Assembly (NCBI RefSeq): GCF_000427905.1
Contig: NZ_ATYX01000010.1
Coordinates: 1-64,000, forward strand
Direction of reading: 5' to 3'
DNA length: 64,000 nt
Source of the DNA: Thermocrispum agreste DSM 44070
GTDB taxonomy: Bacteria > Actinomycetota > Actinomycetes > Mycobacteriales > Pseudonocardiaceae
The position numbers were made by a program, and so were the translations under genes. Shown here one piece after another: positions 20,560 to 29,182 of the stretch. Each line of letters begins with the position of its first letter. Within the stretch, counting starts at the first letter, position 1. The notes under the pieces were generated by a model. That model saw only the letters and a program-made list of their open reading frames with translations, searched no databases and had not been told where the DNA came from.

Positions 20560-21216
20560 ATGACGGCGAGCGCCAAGCCGGACGGACTGACTCGCCGTCG
20601 CGCGGAAACCCGGAAACGCCTGATCGACGCCGCCTACGAAGTCTTCGCCGAGTACGGGATCCGCGACGCCCCGGTCGAGGTCATCTGCGATCGCGCCGGG
20701 TACACCCGCGGCGCGTTCTACTCCAACTTCGAGAGCAAAGAGCAGCTGTATCTGGCGGTGTTCGAAGCGCAAGCGGAGGAGCGGATCCGCCGTCTGCGCG
20801 AAGCCGTCGACGCCGCGGTCGAGGCGGCCGACATGACCGGCCCGGACGCCATGCAGCGCGTGCTGCACGACACCACCGCGGTGTTCCTGCACAACCTGTC
20901 CGACGACGTCACCTGGTATCTGCTCAGCGCGGAGTTCCGCGCGCTGGCACTGCGCCAGCCCGAACTGCACGCCCCGACGGTGGAGGCGGAGAACCGGTTC
21001 TACGCCGAGCTGGCCGAGATCCTGACCGACGCATTGCGGCGGATCGGCATGCGCTTGACCGCCGACCCGCGCATGGTCGTCATCACCGTCACCGCGGTCT
21101 ACCAGGCGATGCTCGACGAAGCACTGCTGGGCGACCTACCACCCTCCGGGCCGAACCCGTACGTCGACGAGATGCTGCCGAGGCTGCTCGAGCTGCTGGT
21201 GGAGCCGGCCGACTGA
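20560..21216 (+). CDS. TetR/AcrR-family regulator
   Basis: The 218 residues have an N-terminal HTH (RKRLIDAAYEVFAEYGIRDAPVEVICDRAGYTRGAFYSNFESKEQLY; the core AGYTRGAFYSNF is diagnostic) and an all-helical ligand domain. ATG 20560 follows GAGGAGG. The gene is divergent from the MMPL-YhgE pair with three operator-like repeats between them, so it very likely represses both directions until an effector binds. The effector is probably a substrate of the transporter (inferred). Confidence 0.93.
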   Translation: MTASAKPDGLTRRRAETRKRLIDAAYEVFAEYGIRDAPVEVICDRAGYTRGAFYSNFESKEQLYLAVFEAQAEERIRRLREAVDAAVEAADMTGPDAMQRVLHDTTAVFLHNLSDDVTWYLLSAEFRALALRQPELHAPTVEAENRFYAELAEILTDALRRIGMRLTADPRMVVITVTAVYQAMLDEALLGDLPPSGPNPYVDEMLPRLLELLVEPAD

Positions 21217-21594
21217 GCCACCGCCCGGGCCGGAACGATCTTCGTCGCCGCCGCGGCGTGCGGCGGCTGGCCGCCCGGAGCCGTTCGGCGCCGCGGTCGC
21301 GCCCCGATCGCGTGCACGGCTCGCATGTTCGGTGCCCGCCCGACCTGGCAGCCCGCCCGCGGGGTGCAGCCGCGGCAACCATGCTTCGACGAGCGTTCAC
21401 CGGCGAGCGCATGGCACCGCCACCGGCCGTTCCTGACCGGGCCCGCCGGGCGTTCCACCGTCGGCTGATCACTCAGGCAGTCACGTCGCACCCGGCGGCA
21501 AACACCGCGGACGCCGATCCCCGTCCGACCCGACGACCGTGTGGCGCGCTCACCGCCTGTGCAGCACCACCCCTGGGTGCTGCCCGGCCGGTCG
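21217..21594. other. Convergent intergenic region with hairpin
   Basis: No gene is visible. A strong hairpin (GCAGCACC, 7-base loop, GGTGCTGC; 21561-21583) lies just beyond the patatin stop and could end transcription from both sides, though neither side has a T run. Confidence 0.55.
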
Positions 21595-22605
21595 TCACCC
21601 AGCAGCCAGTTTCGACTCCTGTCGCATTGCTTCCGCGACGCGCGCCGGACCGCTGCGCAGCGCTGCTTCGAACGTGGCGATCCGTTGCCGCCCGCTCAAC
21701 GGGTTGGTCCCCATTGCCGCCCGGTCGGCCAGGGTCGGCGTGAATACCCGCACCTGGTAGCCCGCGCGACGCAACGCCGACACCTCTGCTTCCAGCCGAC
21801 GCTGCATGAACCGGCGCAGCACCATGTCCACCGCTTCGCCTTTCGAGCGCGGACGCTGCCATCTGGTGGCCCCGGCCATCGGCGCGAGCACCACGATCTC
21901 GTCGACCGGAGCGCCCACCAGCAAATCAGCCGAGGTCGACGAGTACACCGCCCCATCGACATACCGCCGGCCGTCGATCGTCACCGGCGGGCTCACGCCA
22001 GGCACCGAGCAGGACGCGCGCACGGCTTGCTGTATGCCTGCTCGCCCGTCCGCACCGAACGCGACCCGTTCTCCGGAGTCGTAGTCGACCGCCACCACCC
22101 TGGTCGCCGGGTGACCGAGCCACTCGCCGGGCTCGGTCAGCGCCAGCAACGGCGCAAGGAAGTCGTCCAAGCTCATCGTGCCCGCCGGGAACAGCCCGGA
22201 CAGCGCCACGGACGGGCGCACACGATGCGGCTGGAGCACCCCACGCAGGGTCAGCTTCGGCGCTGCGGGCAACGGGCGCTTTCGCACCGGCGCCACCACC
22301 TGCCGGGCCGGAGGCTTGGCGCGCAGCGGGTGCCCGTCCGGCAGCTCCCTGCGATACCAGCGGCGCAGGTCGTCCACGTCGATCCCGCTTGCCAGCAGCG
22401 AGACCAACAGCGCGCCCTGTGACGTCCCGAGCAGGACACGCGCCTCGCTCGCCCGCCAGCCCGCGACCTCCTGCAGCGACACCAAAGTGGCCGCCGACCA
22501 GGCCAACCCCGTCACCCCGCCTGCCCCGATGACCAGCCCTTTACCGTGCCTTCGCGGCGGCTTTGGCGACCCGGACCACGTGTGCACAGAGTGTGCCGAC
22601 ACCAT
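21595..22605 (-). CDS. Patatin-like phospholipase
   Basis: This 336-residue patatin-fold serine hydrolase shows the oxyanion motif (VIGAGGVTGLAW, near residue 25), the nucleophile elbow GTSQGA (Ser near 62), and the dyad aspartate in YVDGAVYSSTSADLL (near 217). It is expected to hydrolyse acyl chains from membrane phospholipids. There is no signal peptide or membrane helix, so it is cytosolic. ATG 22605 is taken as start, but neither it nor the ATG at 22635 has a ribosome site; translation may be leaderless. It stands alone. Confidence 0.88.
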   Translation of the reverse strand: MVSAHSVHTWSGSPKPPRRHGKGLVIGAGGVTGLAWSAATLVSLQEVAGWRASEARVLLGTSQGALLVSLLASGIDVDDLRRWYRRELPDGHPLRAKPPARQVVAPVRKRPLPAAPKLTLRGVLQPHRVRPSVALSGLFPAGTMSLDDFLAPLLALTEPGEWLGHPATRVVAVDYDSGERVAFGADGRAGIQQAVRASCSVPGVSPPVTIDGRRYVDGAVYSSTSADLLVGAPVDEIVVLAPMAGATRWQRPRSKGEAVDMVLRRFMQRRLEAEVSALRRAGYQVRVFTPTLADRAAMGTNPLSGRQRIATFEAALRSGPARVAEAMRQESKLAAG

Positions 22606-22991
22606 GACAGGAACTGTAAACACCGCGCCCGGCAAAAGCCAGCAGATCGGACGACGACACCAAGATCGGTATTCGTCAAAACACTCTCTGTATCAAGGTA
22701 AACCAATCGTCAAACAGCGCGCCTGGGGTGACATACACCACCCATCTGGTGTGACTCGAAGCACCCGATCGGACCCTTCCACACGATCACGCACAGATCA
22801 CGACAACCCTGATTACCTGCGGTTTTTCTGCTGAATCACATAACACTTCGATAGTCAAGACCGGAAAGAAAATTCCGGTGAACCTTTTCCATACCGGGCC
22901 ACGTGTGCTTATCGTAGCCAGCGGCCGGATCGCCCGGCCGACGTCCGCGGGGAGACGTGTAATTCATTCCATACACATCTGGAGGACGAAC
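22606..22991 (+). promoter_or_regulatory. Long structured leader/promoter region of the NlpC gene
   Basis: The 386 bp are less GC-rich than the surroundings. A perfect dyad ACACCA-N6-TGGTGT lies at 22735-22752, and a 7-bp hairpin CGGCCGG-N5-CCGGCCG at 22922-22940, about 50 bp before the start. No gene was found. The length and structure suggest regulation; no known riboswitch core was matched. Confidence 0.4.
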
Positions 22992-23774
22992 GTGCCCACG
23001 TCATCGGTAAGCGGCTCCGGCCGCGGCCGACGAATTGGTGCCACCGCTCTCGTCGCGGCAACATCAGCCGCAGCTTTGCTGACTTTCGACTCGTCGGCCG
23101 TCGCCGAGGCGGCGTCGCCGGCGAAGACCAGGACAGGCTTCTACGAGGTGTCCGACTCGGTGAAGCAGGGCAGCCGGATCACGTTCCGGGGCAAGCTGAC
23201 CACCGCAGGCGGCTCGCCGCTGGGCGGCTACAAGGTCGACCTGATGCGGACCTACAACGGCAGCAAGTGGTTCCGGGTGGCCAGCCCGCGCACCTACAGC
23301 AACGGCAAGGTGTCGGTCACCAACGTCAAGATCAAGGCGACCGCGAAGTACCGCTGGGTCTTCCGCGGCACCTCCGGCCACGCCAAGTCGTGGTCCCGGA
23401 CCCAGAAGGTGGTCGCGAAGGTGCCGATCAACCTGCGGATCGTGCGGGCGGCCGCGGCCAAGAAGGGGTCCCCGTACCGCTACGGGGCGTCCGGGCCGAA
23501 CGCGTTCGACTGCTCCGGGCTGACCCAGTACGCGCACAAGCAGGTCGGCATCAAGCTGCCCCGCACGTCGCGGGACCAGTACAAGAAGGTGCGCAAGATC
23601 AGCAAGTCCTACCGCAAGCCCGGTGACCTGCTGTTCTTCCACCGCGGCGGCAACGTCTACCACGCGGCGATCTACGCCGGGAACAACACCATGTGGACGG
23701 CGCCGCAGTCCGGCGAGTCGGTGAAGAAGGCAAAGATCTACAGCAGCAGCTACTACGTCGGCCGCGCCTGGTAG
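22992..23774 (+). CDS. Secreted NlpC/P60 peptidoglycan endopeptidase
   Basis: The 260 residues begin with a signal peptide ([22 protein letters not shown], cleavage near residue 42). An immunoglobulin-like beta domain of about 95 residues follows, then a C-terminal NlpC/P60 domain. The catalytic Cys is in AFDCSGLTQYA (near 173) and the catalytic His in VYHAAIYAGN (near 223). It should cut the gamma-D-Glu-diaminopimelate bond in peptidoglycan stem peptides. GTG 22992 has GGAGG six bases upstream. The gene is single, with a long leader and a strong terminator, so it is its own transcription unit. Confidence 0.93.
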   Translation: MPTSSVSGSGRGRRIGATALVAATSAAALLTFDSSAVAEAASPAKTRTGFYEVSDSVKQGSRITFRGKLTTAGGSPLGGYKVDLMRTYNGSKWFRVASPRTYSNGKVSVTNVKIKATAKYRWVFRGTSGHAKSWSRTQKVVAKVPINLRIVRAAAAKKGSPYRYGASGPNAFDCSGLTQYAHKQVGIKLPRTSRDQYKKVRKISKSYRKPGDLLFFHRGGNVYHAAIYAGNNTMWTAPQSGESVKKAKIYSSSYYVGRAW

Positions 23775-23832
23775 GCGTTCGAACAACGGCCACCTGCTGA
23801 TCGATCGCGCTTGACGAGGCGCATTGGCACCC

Positions 23833-23883
23833 GGCGGCTACCCGCGCCGAGCCCGTGAGGGCGGGGCGGGTAGCCGCCCTTTT
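23833..23883 (+). terminator. Intrinsic terminator after the NlpC gene
   Basis: A perfect 13-bp stem (GGCGGCTACCCGC / GCGGGTAGCCGCC) is followed by CTTTT. A shorter inner alternative stem (GGGCGG / CCGCCC) uses the same T run. Confidence 0.92.
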
Positions 23884-24020
23884 GCCATGGGGGCCGCGCA
23901 CGTAGCCGCACCCCTGCCATGGGGGCCGTGTAGGTCCCCCATGGGGCCATGCAGGTAGCCGCACCCTTGCCGTGAGGGCGGTGCGGACAGCAATCCTCTT
24001 GCCGTGAGGGCGGGCAGGCC
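23884..24020. repeat. Cluster of degenerate short repeats
   Basis: About five irregular copies of a motif like GTAGCCGCACCCTTGCC followed by ATGGGGGCC or GTGAGGGCGG run from the NlpC terminator toward the DUF2277 gene. They resemble decayed copies of the terminator right arm. No gene seen. Confidence 0.6.
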
Positions 24021-24128
24021 GGCCCTGTGCCCGCCCAGGGCAGACGATCCGGCGACCACCTGGTTCCCGCAGGTGCGGCGAGCGTTCGGCCTGGCCAGGT
24101 GTCGGCCCGGTTTGTCATGCTTGCCCGC

Positions 24129-24407
24129 ATGTGTCGAAACATCCGCGTGCTGCACAACTTCGACCCGCCCGCGACGGACGAAGAAGTGCACGCCTCAGCT
24201 CTGCAGTACGTCCGCAAGATCAGCGGCACCACCAAGCCGTCGGCCGCCAATGCGGAGGCGTTCGAGCGTGCCGTAGGCGAAGTGGCCGCCGCCACCCGGA
24301 AGCTGCTGGACAGCCTGGTGACGTCCGCGCCGCCGAAGAACCGGGAGGTCGAAGCGGCGAAGGCCAGAGCGAAGGCGGCCAAGAGATACGGAACCCTGGC
24401 CGGCTGA
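24129..24407 (+). CDS. DUF2277-family small protein
   Basis: The 92 residues begin MCRNIRVLHNFDPPATDEEV, the hallmark of the DUF2277 family of small actinobacterial proteins. The central ALQYVRKISG is conserved and the end is Lys/Ala-rich. The function is unknown. ATG 24129 fits the family start exactly; longer in-frame starts (24027) fall in the repeat cluster. No ribosome site is clear. It is a single gene. Confidence 0.88.
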   Translation: MCRNIRVLHNFDPPATDEEVHASALQYVRKISGTTKPSAANAEAFERAVGEVAAATRKLLDSLVTSAPPKNREVEAAKARAKAAKRYGTLAG

Positions 24408-25021
24408 GCGCGGCCGTCGGCCGCGCCGAGTCGAAGGAAGATCCGAGTGCCGCTCCGACGAACGGCGCTGGTGACGCGACCCGGACGGTGGCGCACCGCC
24501 GGCCTGGCCTACGCGTGGACCTGACCGCCAGGGCCGTCGATGCCGCGCGCCCAGGCGCGCCGCGCCCCAGCGGCTCCAGCACAGGCCACACCGCACCCGC
24601 TCACGCCACGCCCCAACGGCTCCAGCCCAGACTGCACCTCACCGACTCACACCACACCCAACAGCTCCACCCAGGCCACAATCCACGACCATCACCACCG
24701 GCACCGCGCTCGAGCTCGGCCACCCCAACGCAACGGGTCAGCTGCCCACCCCATCGACCGCCCGGCAGCCCCACGATCTTCGTCTCATCCGCAGCCGGCC
24801 GACGCTCCGGCAGGCCACTGCAGTGGCTCGGACTCGCCGACGGCACCCGACTCACCAGCCAGGGCAGCAACCCAGCCGGCACCCACCCCCGAGACACAGG
24901 CCAGGCCCCCTCCCCGGCCACGCCAGCCCACCCACCAGGACGGCGACCCAGCAGCCACCGCCTCGCCGGTCCGAGCACAGACTCAGGCCGAGCGCCGCCA
25001 GCGGACGCCGCCTACCCCGGC
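24408..25021. other. C/A-rich, gene-free stretch
   Basis: These 600 bp between DUF2277 and thymidine kinase show strong strand asymmetry. The plus strand is mostly C and A from about 24560 to 25010, with very few T. Open frames cross it on both strands but none shows a recognisable protein or normal third-position bias. Confidence 0.5.
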
Positions 25022-25642
25022 TCACTCGCCCAGGCCGCGGATCTCCGGCCCGAGCACCTTCCGGCCCTGCGTGATCTCCTTGAACTCCGCCCTGCTCACC
25101 GACACGTACCGGTCGTTGCCGCCGATCTCCACCTGCGGTCCCTCGGTGACCGCCCGGCCCTGCTCGTCCACCCGGACCACCATCGTGGCCTTCTTGCCGG
25201 TGTGGCAGATCGTCTTGATCTCCGTCAGGGTGTCCGCCCACGCCAACAAGTACTTGCTGCCCTCGAACAGCTCTCCCCGGAAGTCCGTGCGCAGGCCGTA
25301 GGCCAGCACCGGGATGTTCAACCGGTCCACGATCTCGGTGAGCTGCCATACCTGGACCTTGGTCAAGAACTGCGCCTCGTCCACCAGGACGCAGTGCAGC
25401 CTGCCGTTCGCCTCGACGTCCGCCTTGGTCAGCTCGAGCAAGTCCTCGTCGGCGGTGAATGCGCGCCCGTCGGCCTTCAGGCCGATGCGCGACGCGATCA
25501 CACCCGTGCCGTACCGGCCGTCGACGCGGGGCGTGAACAGCAACGTCCGCATGCCCCGCTCGTGATAGTTGTGCGCGCTCTGCAACAGCGTCGTGGTTTT
25601 CCCCGCGTTCATCGCCGAGTAGTAGAAGTACAGCTTGCTCAA
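25022..25642 (-). CDS. tdk: Thymidine kinase (type II)
   Basis: The 206 residues carry the type II (E. coli-like) thymidine kinase fold. The P-loop is SAMNAGKTT, the Walker B/lid motif is VLVDEAQFL, and the thymidine lasso region reads [14 protein letters not shown]. The enzyme phosphorylates thymidine to dTMP for salvage. The usual structural zinc cysteines are depleted: relatives read ICHCGRKA and YVSVC, whereas this one has ICHTGKKA and YVSVS, so the zinc knuckle is probably absent. The start is TTG 25642 with GAGGAG eight bases upstream. An ATG between them starts a two-codon frame (ATG GAT TGA) that overlaps the TTG. No partner gene adjoins it. Confidence 0.95.
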   Translation of the reverse strand: MSKLYFYYSAMNAGKTTTLLQSAHNYHERGMRTLLFTPRVDGRYGTGVIASRIGLKADGRAFTADEDLLELTKADVEANGRLHCVLVDEAQFLTKVQVWQLTEIVDRLNIPVLAYGLRTDFRGELFEGSKYLLAWADTLTEIKTICHTGKKATMVVRVDEQGRAVTEGPQVEIGGNDRYVSVSRAEFKEITQGRKVLGPEIRGLGE

Positions 25643-26143
25643 TCCATGAACTCCTCGCCGTCGGACAGCAGGTCGAGCTGACGCAGTATCTCGCGGCTCT
25701 ACGACACCCGGACACCCCTGGCCCCTGCCAGCCCTGCGGTGCCGAGTCCACCCGGTACGGCTGTGACCCGACGCCCGAAAGTGCTTCCACGCGGATCGCC
25801 TGGGTCGACGGCGGCGTGATCGGCGCGCTCGGCCCGACCGTCCTCCTCTTGTTGATCACGCTGACAACTGATCGCGGCGGCGTCAGCGATCAAGAACCGA
25901 GGCGGGCAAGCAGCTGGCCAGGTTGAGGCGAGGATTCGGGCGCCTGCAACCTCGCGCCTTGAGCCAAACGAGAACGGTGCGGCGACCGGACCGCGAATCA
26001 TCCGGCGGAACAGGATGCCCGGAAGAGGCACGGGATGTCGAGCTGCACCGGGTGTCCGTACGCAGAAGGCCGGGGCCGCTCACCGCGACCCCGGCCTTCT
26101 CACCATTCGAGTACGAAGGTCGTCCCCCGAGGTGGACCCTGCT
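25643..26143. other. Gene-free stretch upstream of tdk
   Basis: It holds the tdk leader on the right of tdk and the terminator of the VC0807-like gene (26064-26100). No further gene or repeat was recognised. Confidence 0.5.
26064..26100 (-). terminator. Hairpin terminator of the hydrolase/VC0807-like operon
   Basis: A perfect 12-bp stem (AGAAGGCCGGGG / CCCCGGCCTTCT) lies 44 bp after the leftward stop codon. It lacks a clear T run. Confidence 0.6.
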
Positions 26144-26785
26144 TCAGCCCGCCGCCTGGGCCGCGCCGACCTCGTAGCGCGCCTGCACCCGCGAGGAGTA
26201 CCACACGGTCCACACCGACAGCAGCGCCACTACTCCGAGCAACATCACCAGGCTCAGCGCGACCATCACGTCGGCGGGCACCAGGTAAACCAGCAGCACC
26301 CGCAGCGCCGCCTCCACCAGCAACGCGACCCCCCACACGGCGGTCATCAGCACGAAGGCGCGGCGGAATTGCGGGATGGACGCACACAACCGGTCGATCT
26401 CCGCACGGTGCGCCTGCGACGAGCCGGCCCGGGCCACGACCAGCACGAGCGGCTTGCTGGTGAAGCAGCTGACCAGCAGGATCACCGCCGCCGCTGCGAC
26501 GCTGAACGACTCCTTCACCAGGAGGAACTTCTCGTCGCCCGAGATGAACGTGAGCAGCAGGCCGACCCCGAGTACCGCGGCCAGCAACGCGGCGAATCCG
26601 TCGAACGAACGCTTCAGCACGGCGACGAAGGCCAGCCGGGCTGCCGCACAGATGGCACCGGTCAGCAACGCGAGACGCTCGTCAGCACCGGCCAGGCGCA
26701 TGCCGTAGTACACCGCCAGTGGGAAGCCGGCGTCCCACACCAGCAGGGTCAGCAGCGGCTTGGCGTCGGAGTTCGCGCCGCTCAT
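26144..26785 (-). CDS. VC0807-like integral membrane protein
   Basis: The 213 residues carry about six membrane helices and conserved stretches WDAGFPLAVYYGMRLAGA, LRRSFDGFAA-type and GDEKFLLVKES. These match the VC0807 family, related to septation protein A-like membrane proteins of unknown function. The ATG overlaps the stop of the alpha/beta hydrolase gene by ATGA, so it is the second gene of a two-gene operon. A hairpin terminator follows. The pairing with a hydrolase is recorded only as context. Confidence 0.75.
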   Translation of the reverse strand: MSGANSDAKPLLTLLVWDAGFPLAVYYGMRLAGADERLALLTGAICAAARLAFVAVLKRSFDGFAALLAAVLGVGLLLTFISGDEKFLLVKESFSVAAAAVILLVSCFTSKPLVLVVARAGSSQAHRAEIDRLCASIPQFRRAFVLMTAVWGVALLVEAALRVLLVYLVPADVMVALSLVMLLGVVALLSVWTVWYSSRVQARYEVGAAQAAG

Positions 26786-27675
26786 TGCTGCACCCGCTGC
26801 TCGACCGACGAGACGAACTCGAGCACGCGCTCGTTCACCTCGGTCGCGGACTCCCCGGCAATGGCGTGCGTGGCCGAGGGCCACAACTCGCACTGCGCGT
26901 CCGGGAGCAGCCGACGGGCACGCTCGAACGACTTCCGCGCGTCGTGCATGACGCTCCGGCCGCCCACCAGGACGAGCGTGGGCACACGGATGGACCGCAG
27001 CTGCTCGTCGCGGAACACGCGAGGCGTCGGCAACCCGATCCGGAACGTCCGCATCCCTTCTTCGATGACGGACGCGACCGGATCGTCGGCATCGACCTCC
27101 GCGCCGTCGGAGATCCACTCGATGAACGAGGGCCTCCCCCAGCGCCGGACCACGGGGAGCGCCGCCAAGGCGCTGCGCGTGACGAGGCCGACGGTGAACG
27201 GCGCGAAGGTCTGCACCGGCTCGATCAGGGTGAGCGAGGCGAGCCGGGACTGCTCGTGGACGGCGAAGTTCGCGGCCAGCCAGCCACCGAACGAGTAACC
27301 GACCAGGTGCGCACCCGACAGCTCCAGCTCCTCGAGCACCGTGGACAGCCACGCAGCCTGATCACGCGCGTTGCGGATGGGCGCGGTCTGCACACTGCGA
27401 CCGGCTTCCCCGATGATGTCGATCGAGTAGACCGGGCCACCACGCTCGGCGAATGCCGCGAGGTTGGGTTCCCACATCACGGTGGCACCGGCCCGCCCGT
27501 GCAGCAGCACCATCGGCGACGGCCCGGGCTCGCCGAACCGGTAGACCCGAGCCGTCCCGAACGCCGTCTCGACATCGAAGTGCGCGGCGGCACGGGGCAA
27601 GGCGGCGAAGGCGCGTTCGTACACCGCGAAGTACTCCTCGCGCGCCTGGCTTGAGACGAATCCACTGAGCCCCAT
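26782..27675 (-). CDS. Alpha/beta-hydrolase
   Basis: The 297 residues show the oxyanion motif LLHGRAG, the nucleophile elbow GYSFGG (Ser), an acidic residue in GGRSVMHD and the catalytic His in SATHAIAGE, a complete triad. There is no signal peptide. Relatives hydrolyse esters or act as haloperoxidase-like enzymes; the substrate is unknown. It is the first gene of an operon with a membrane protein. It faces a TetR gene across an 89-bp region with a large inverted repeat, so it is probably repressed by that TetR protein. Confidence 0.9.
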   Translation of the reverse strand: MGLSGFVSSQAREEYFAVYERAFAALPRAAAHFDVETAFGTARVYRFGEPGPSPMVLLHGRAGATVMWEPNLAAFAERGGPVYSIDIIGEAGRSVQTAPIRNARDQAAWLSTVLEELELSGAHLVGYSFGGWLAANFAVHEQSRLASLTLIEPVQTFAPFTVGLVTRSALAALPVVRRWGRPSFIEWISDGAEVDADDPVASVIEEGMRTFRIGLPTPRVFRDEQLRSIRVPTLVLVGGRSVMHDARKSFERARRLLPDAQCELWPSATHAIAGESATEVNERVLEFVSSVEQRVQQ

Positions 27676-27690
27676 GCGTCCTCCCCATGT

Positions 27691-27754
27691 TTTTGCAATA
27701 CGATCGGATTATAAAATGCCCTGCAGGTTTTTGCAAGCCGGTCGTATTGCGAAA
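27691..27754. promoter_or_regulatory. 17-bp inverted repeat, probable TetR operator
   Basis: TTTTGCAATACGATCGG (27691-27707) is matched by the reverse complement of CCGGTCGTATTGCGAAA (27738-27754) with two differences. It spans almost the whole divergent promoter region. A third partial copy (TTTTTGCAAGCCGG) lies inside. Confidence 0.8.
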
Positions 27755-27764
27755 GGGGTGGCGG

Positions 27765-28346
27765 ATGCCCAAGCGCGTCGATCACGAGGAGCGCCGACAG
27801 CTCATCGCGGCGGCGGTGCGACGGATCGCGGCCGATCGCGGGCTGGAGGGGGTGAGCCTCGGCGAAGTCGCCACCGAGGCGGGTATCTCCAAGGGGTTGG
27901 TGCAGCACTACTTCGCTTCCAAGGACGAGATGCTGCGCTATGCCACCGGCACGTTGCGCGAACAGGTGGATCGCCGCGTCGGTACCGACCTGCCGGAAGG
28001 GCTCGCCGGCCTCCGAATGATTCTGCTCGCGCTGCTCCCCCGTGACGCGGCGAGCAGAACGGATGCGCTCGTGGCCAATGCCTTCTTCGTGCGGGCGCTC
28101 AAGGATCCGATCATCGCCGAGCGCTTCCGCACCGGGCACGAACAGCTTCGCCACGGCGTCGCCGCGATGATCTCCACCGCACAGCAGGCGGGTGAGCTGA
28201 ACGCGGACTGCGATCCGGTCACCGAAGCCGACCTGCTCATCGCGGTGGTGACCGGATTGATCGATGCGATCCTGCTCGGCCATCGGACGATCGAGGAAGC
28301 CGAACGCCTGATCGATCATCAGCTTGCCCGCCTCGCCGCGCAGTGA
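27765..28346 (+). CDS. TetR-family regulator
   Basis: The 193 residues have an N-terminal HTH (core AGISKGLVQHYFASKDEML) and a helical effector domain. ATG 27765 follows AAAGGGG. The right arm of the inverted repeat ends 11 bp before its start, so autoregulation is likely, together with control of the divergent hydrolase operon. The effector is unknown. Confidence 0.93.
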   Translation: MPKRVDHEERRQLIAAAVRRIAADRGLEGVSLGEVATEAGISKGLVQHYFASKDEMLRYATGTLREQVDRRVGTDLPEGLAGLRMILLALLPRDAASRTDALVANAFFVRALKDPIIAERFRTGHEQLRHGVAAMISTAQQAGELNADCDPVTEADLLIAVVTGLIDAILLGHRTIEEAERLIDHQLARLAAQ

Positions 28347-29069
28347 CACCGCGAGCACCCGCCTCACCTTCTCGGGAACCGCCGTGGACGCGGCAGCGAC
28401 ACAGCGAAACCCCGCCAGCACTCACCCTCACGACAGCGAATCCCGGGTCCGGCGGCGAACACCCGGCGGCCGGAGGAGACGACCTGCCCCGGCCCATCCG
28501 GCCCGCTGTGCTCGGTCTCCGAGCTGGCGAGATGCCCGGACGGCCGGCAGCACAGGCAGCGGTGGCGAGATACCTGGACAGCAGCAGGCTGCGCCACAAC
28601 GGTGGCGAGACACCTGGACAGCCCGGCAGCGCAGGAAGAGCTGCGACGGAGTGACACCACTTCGCGCAGATCAAGCCACGGCCGCGGGTGCAGTAGCCGC
28701 GGCGCAGCGGCCGATGCCGCAGAAGAGCAAGTACTGCCACAGCCACGGACGCAGGAGCCACGGCCCTCGGACGGCCGTGGCCATGGTAGTCGTGCGCCAC
28801 AGTTGCGGACACAGGGGCCGCGGAAGCCCATCTCGACCTGGAAATCCACGACAGCGGGCGCACGGACGCGCGCGCAAGGGCGGCCCCGATCATGGTTGCC
28901 TCAAGGCCGGAGGCCCTGAACGGACGACCTCGCCGCTGCCGAACGGTCCGTTCGCGCGGCCGCGCAAGCCGTACGTCGTACCGACCGTCACACCGTCTGG
29001 TCTCGCCAGCGGAGAGTCACCATAATCGATGCTTGCTGCCCGATCGGGCGACAACTGGGGTACCGTTCA
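28347..29069. other. Gene-free stretch with short direct repeats
   Basis: No gene was found in about 720 bp. Three imperfect copies of GGTGGCGAGATACCTGGACA-like sequence start near 28524, 28561 and 28601. A hairpin CCACGGCC-N7-GGCCGTGG lies at 28758-28780. Confidence 0.55.
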
Positions 29070-29160
29070 GACAACGTTGTCATAGCCGCCCCGGGGTGTG
29101 ACGAAAGACCCCTTGTCGTCCTCGTCCGATGCGCTACCGTTCGTCCGATGACAACGTTGC
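29070..29160. promoter_or_regulatory. Two LacI-type operators
   Basis: GACAACGTTGTC (29070-29081) is a perfect palindrome. Its near copy TGACAACGTTGC (29149-29160) overlaps the leader just before the LacI ribosome site. The 12-bp palindromes with central CG are typical of LacI-family sites and suggest autoregulation and control of the sugar transporter. Confidence 0.8.
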
Positions 29161-29182
29161 CGTCGAAAGAGGTCTTGCGCCG

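Noticed and set aside
22700-22990. A cyclic-di-AMP riboswitch before the NlpC/P60 gene
   Set aside because: The position would fit, but the conserved core of that riboswitch could not be matched by eye. Only generic hairpins were seen.
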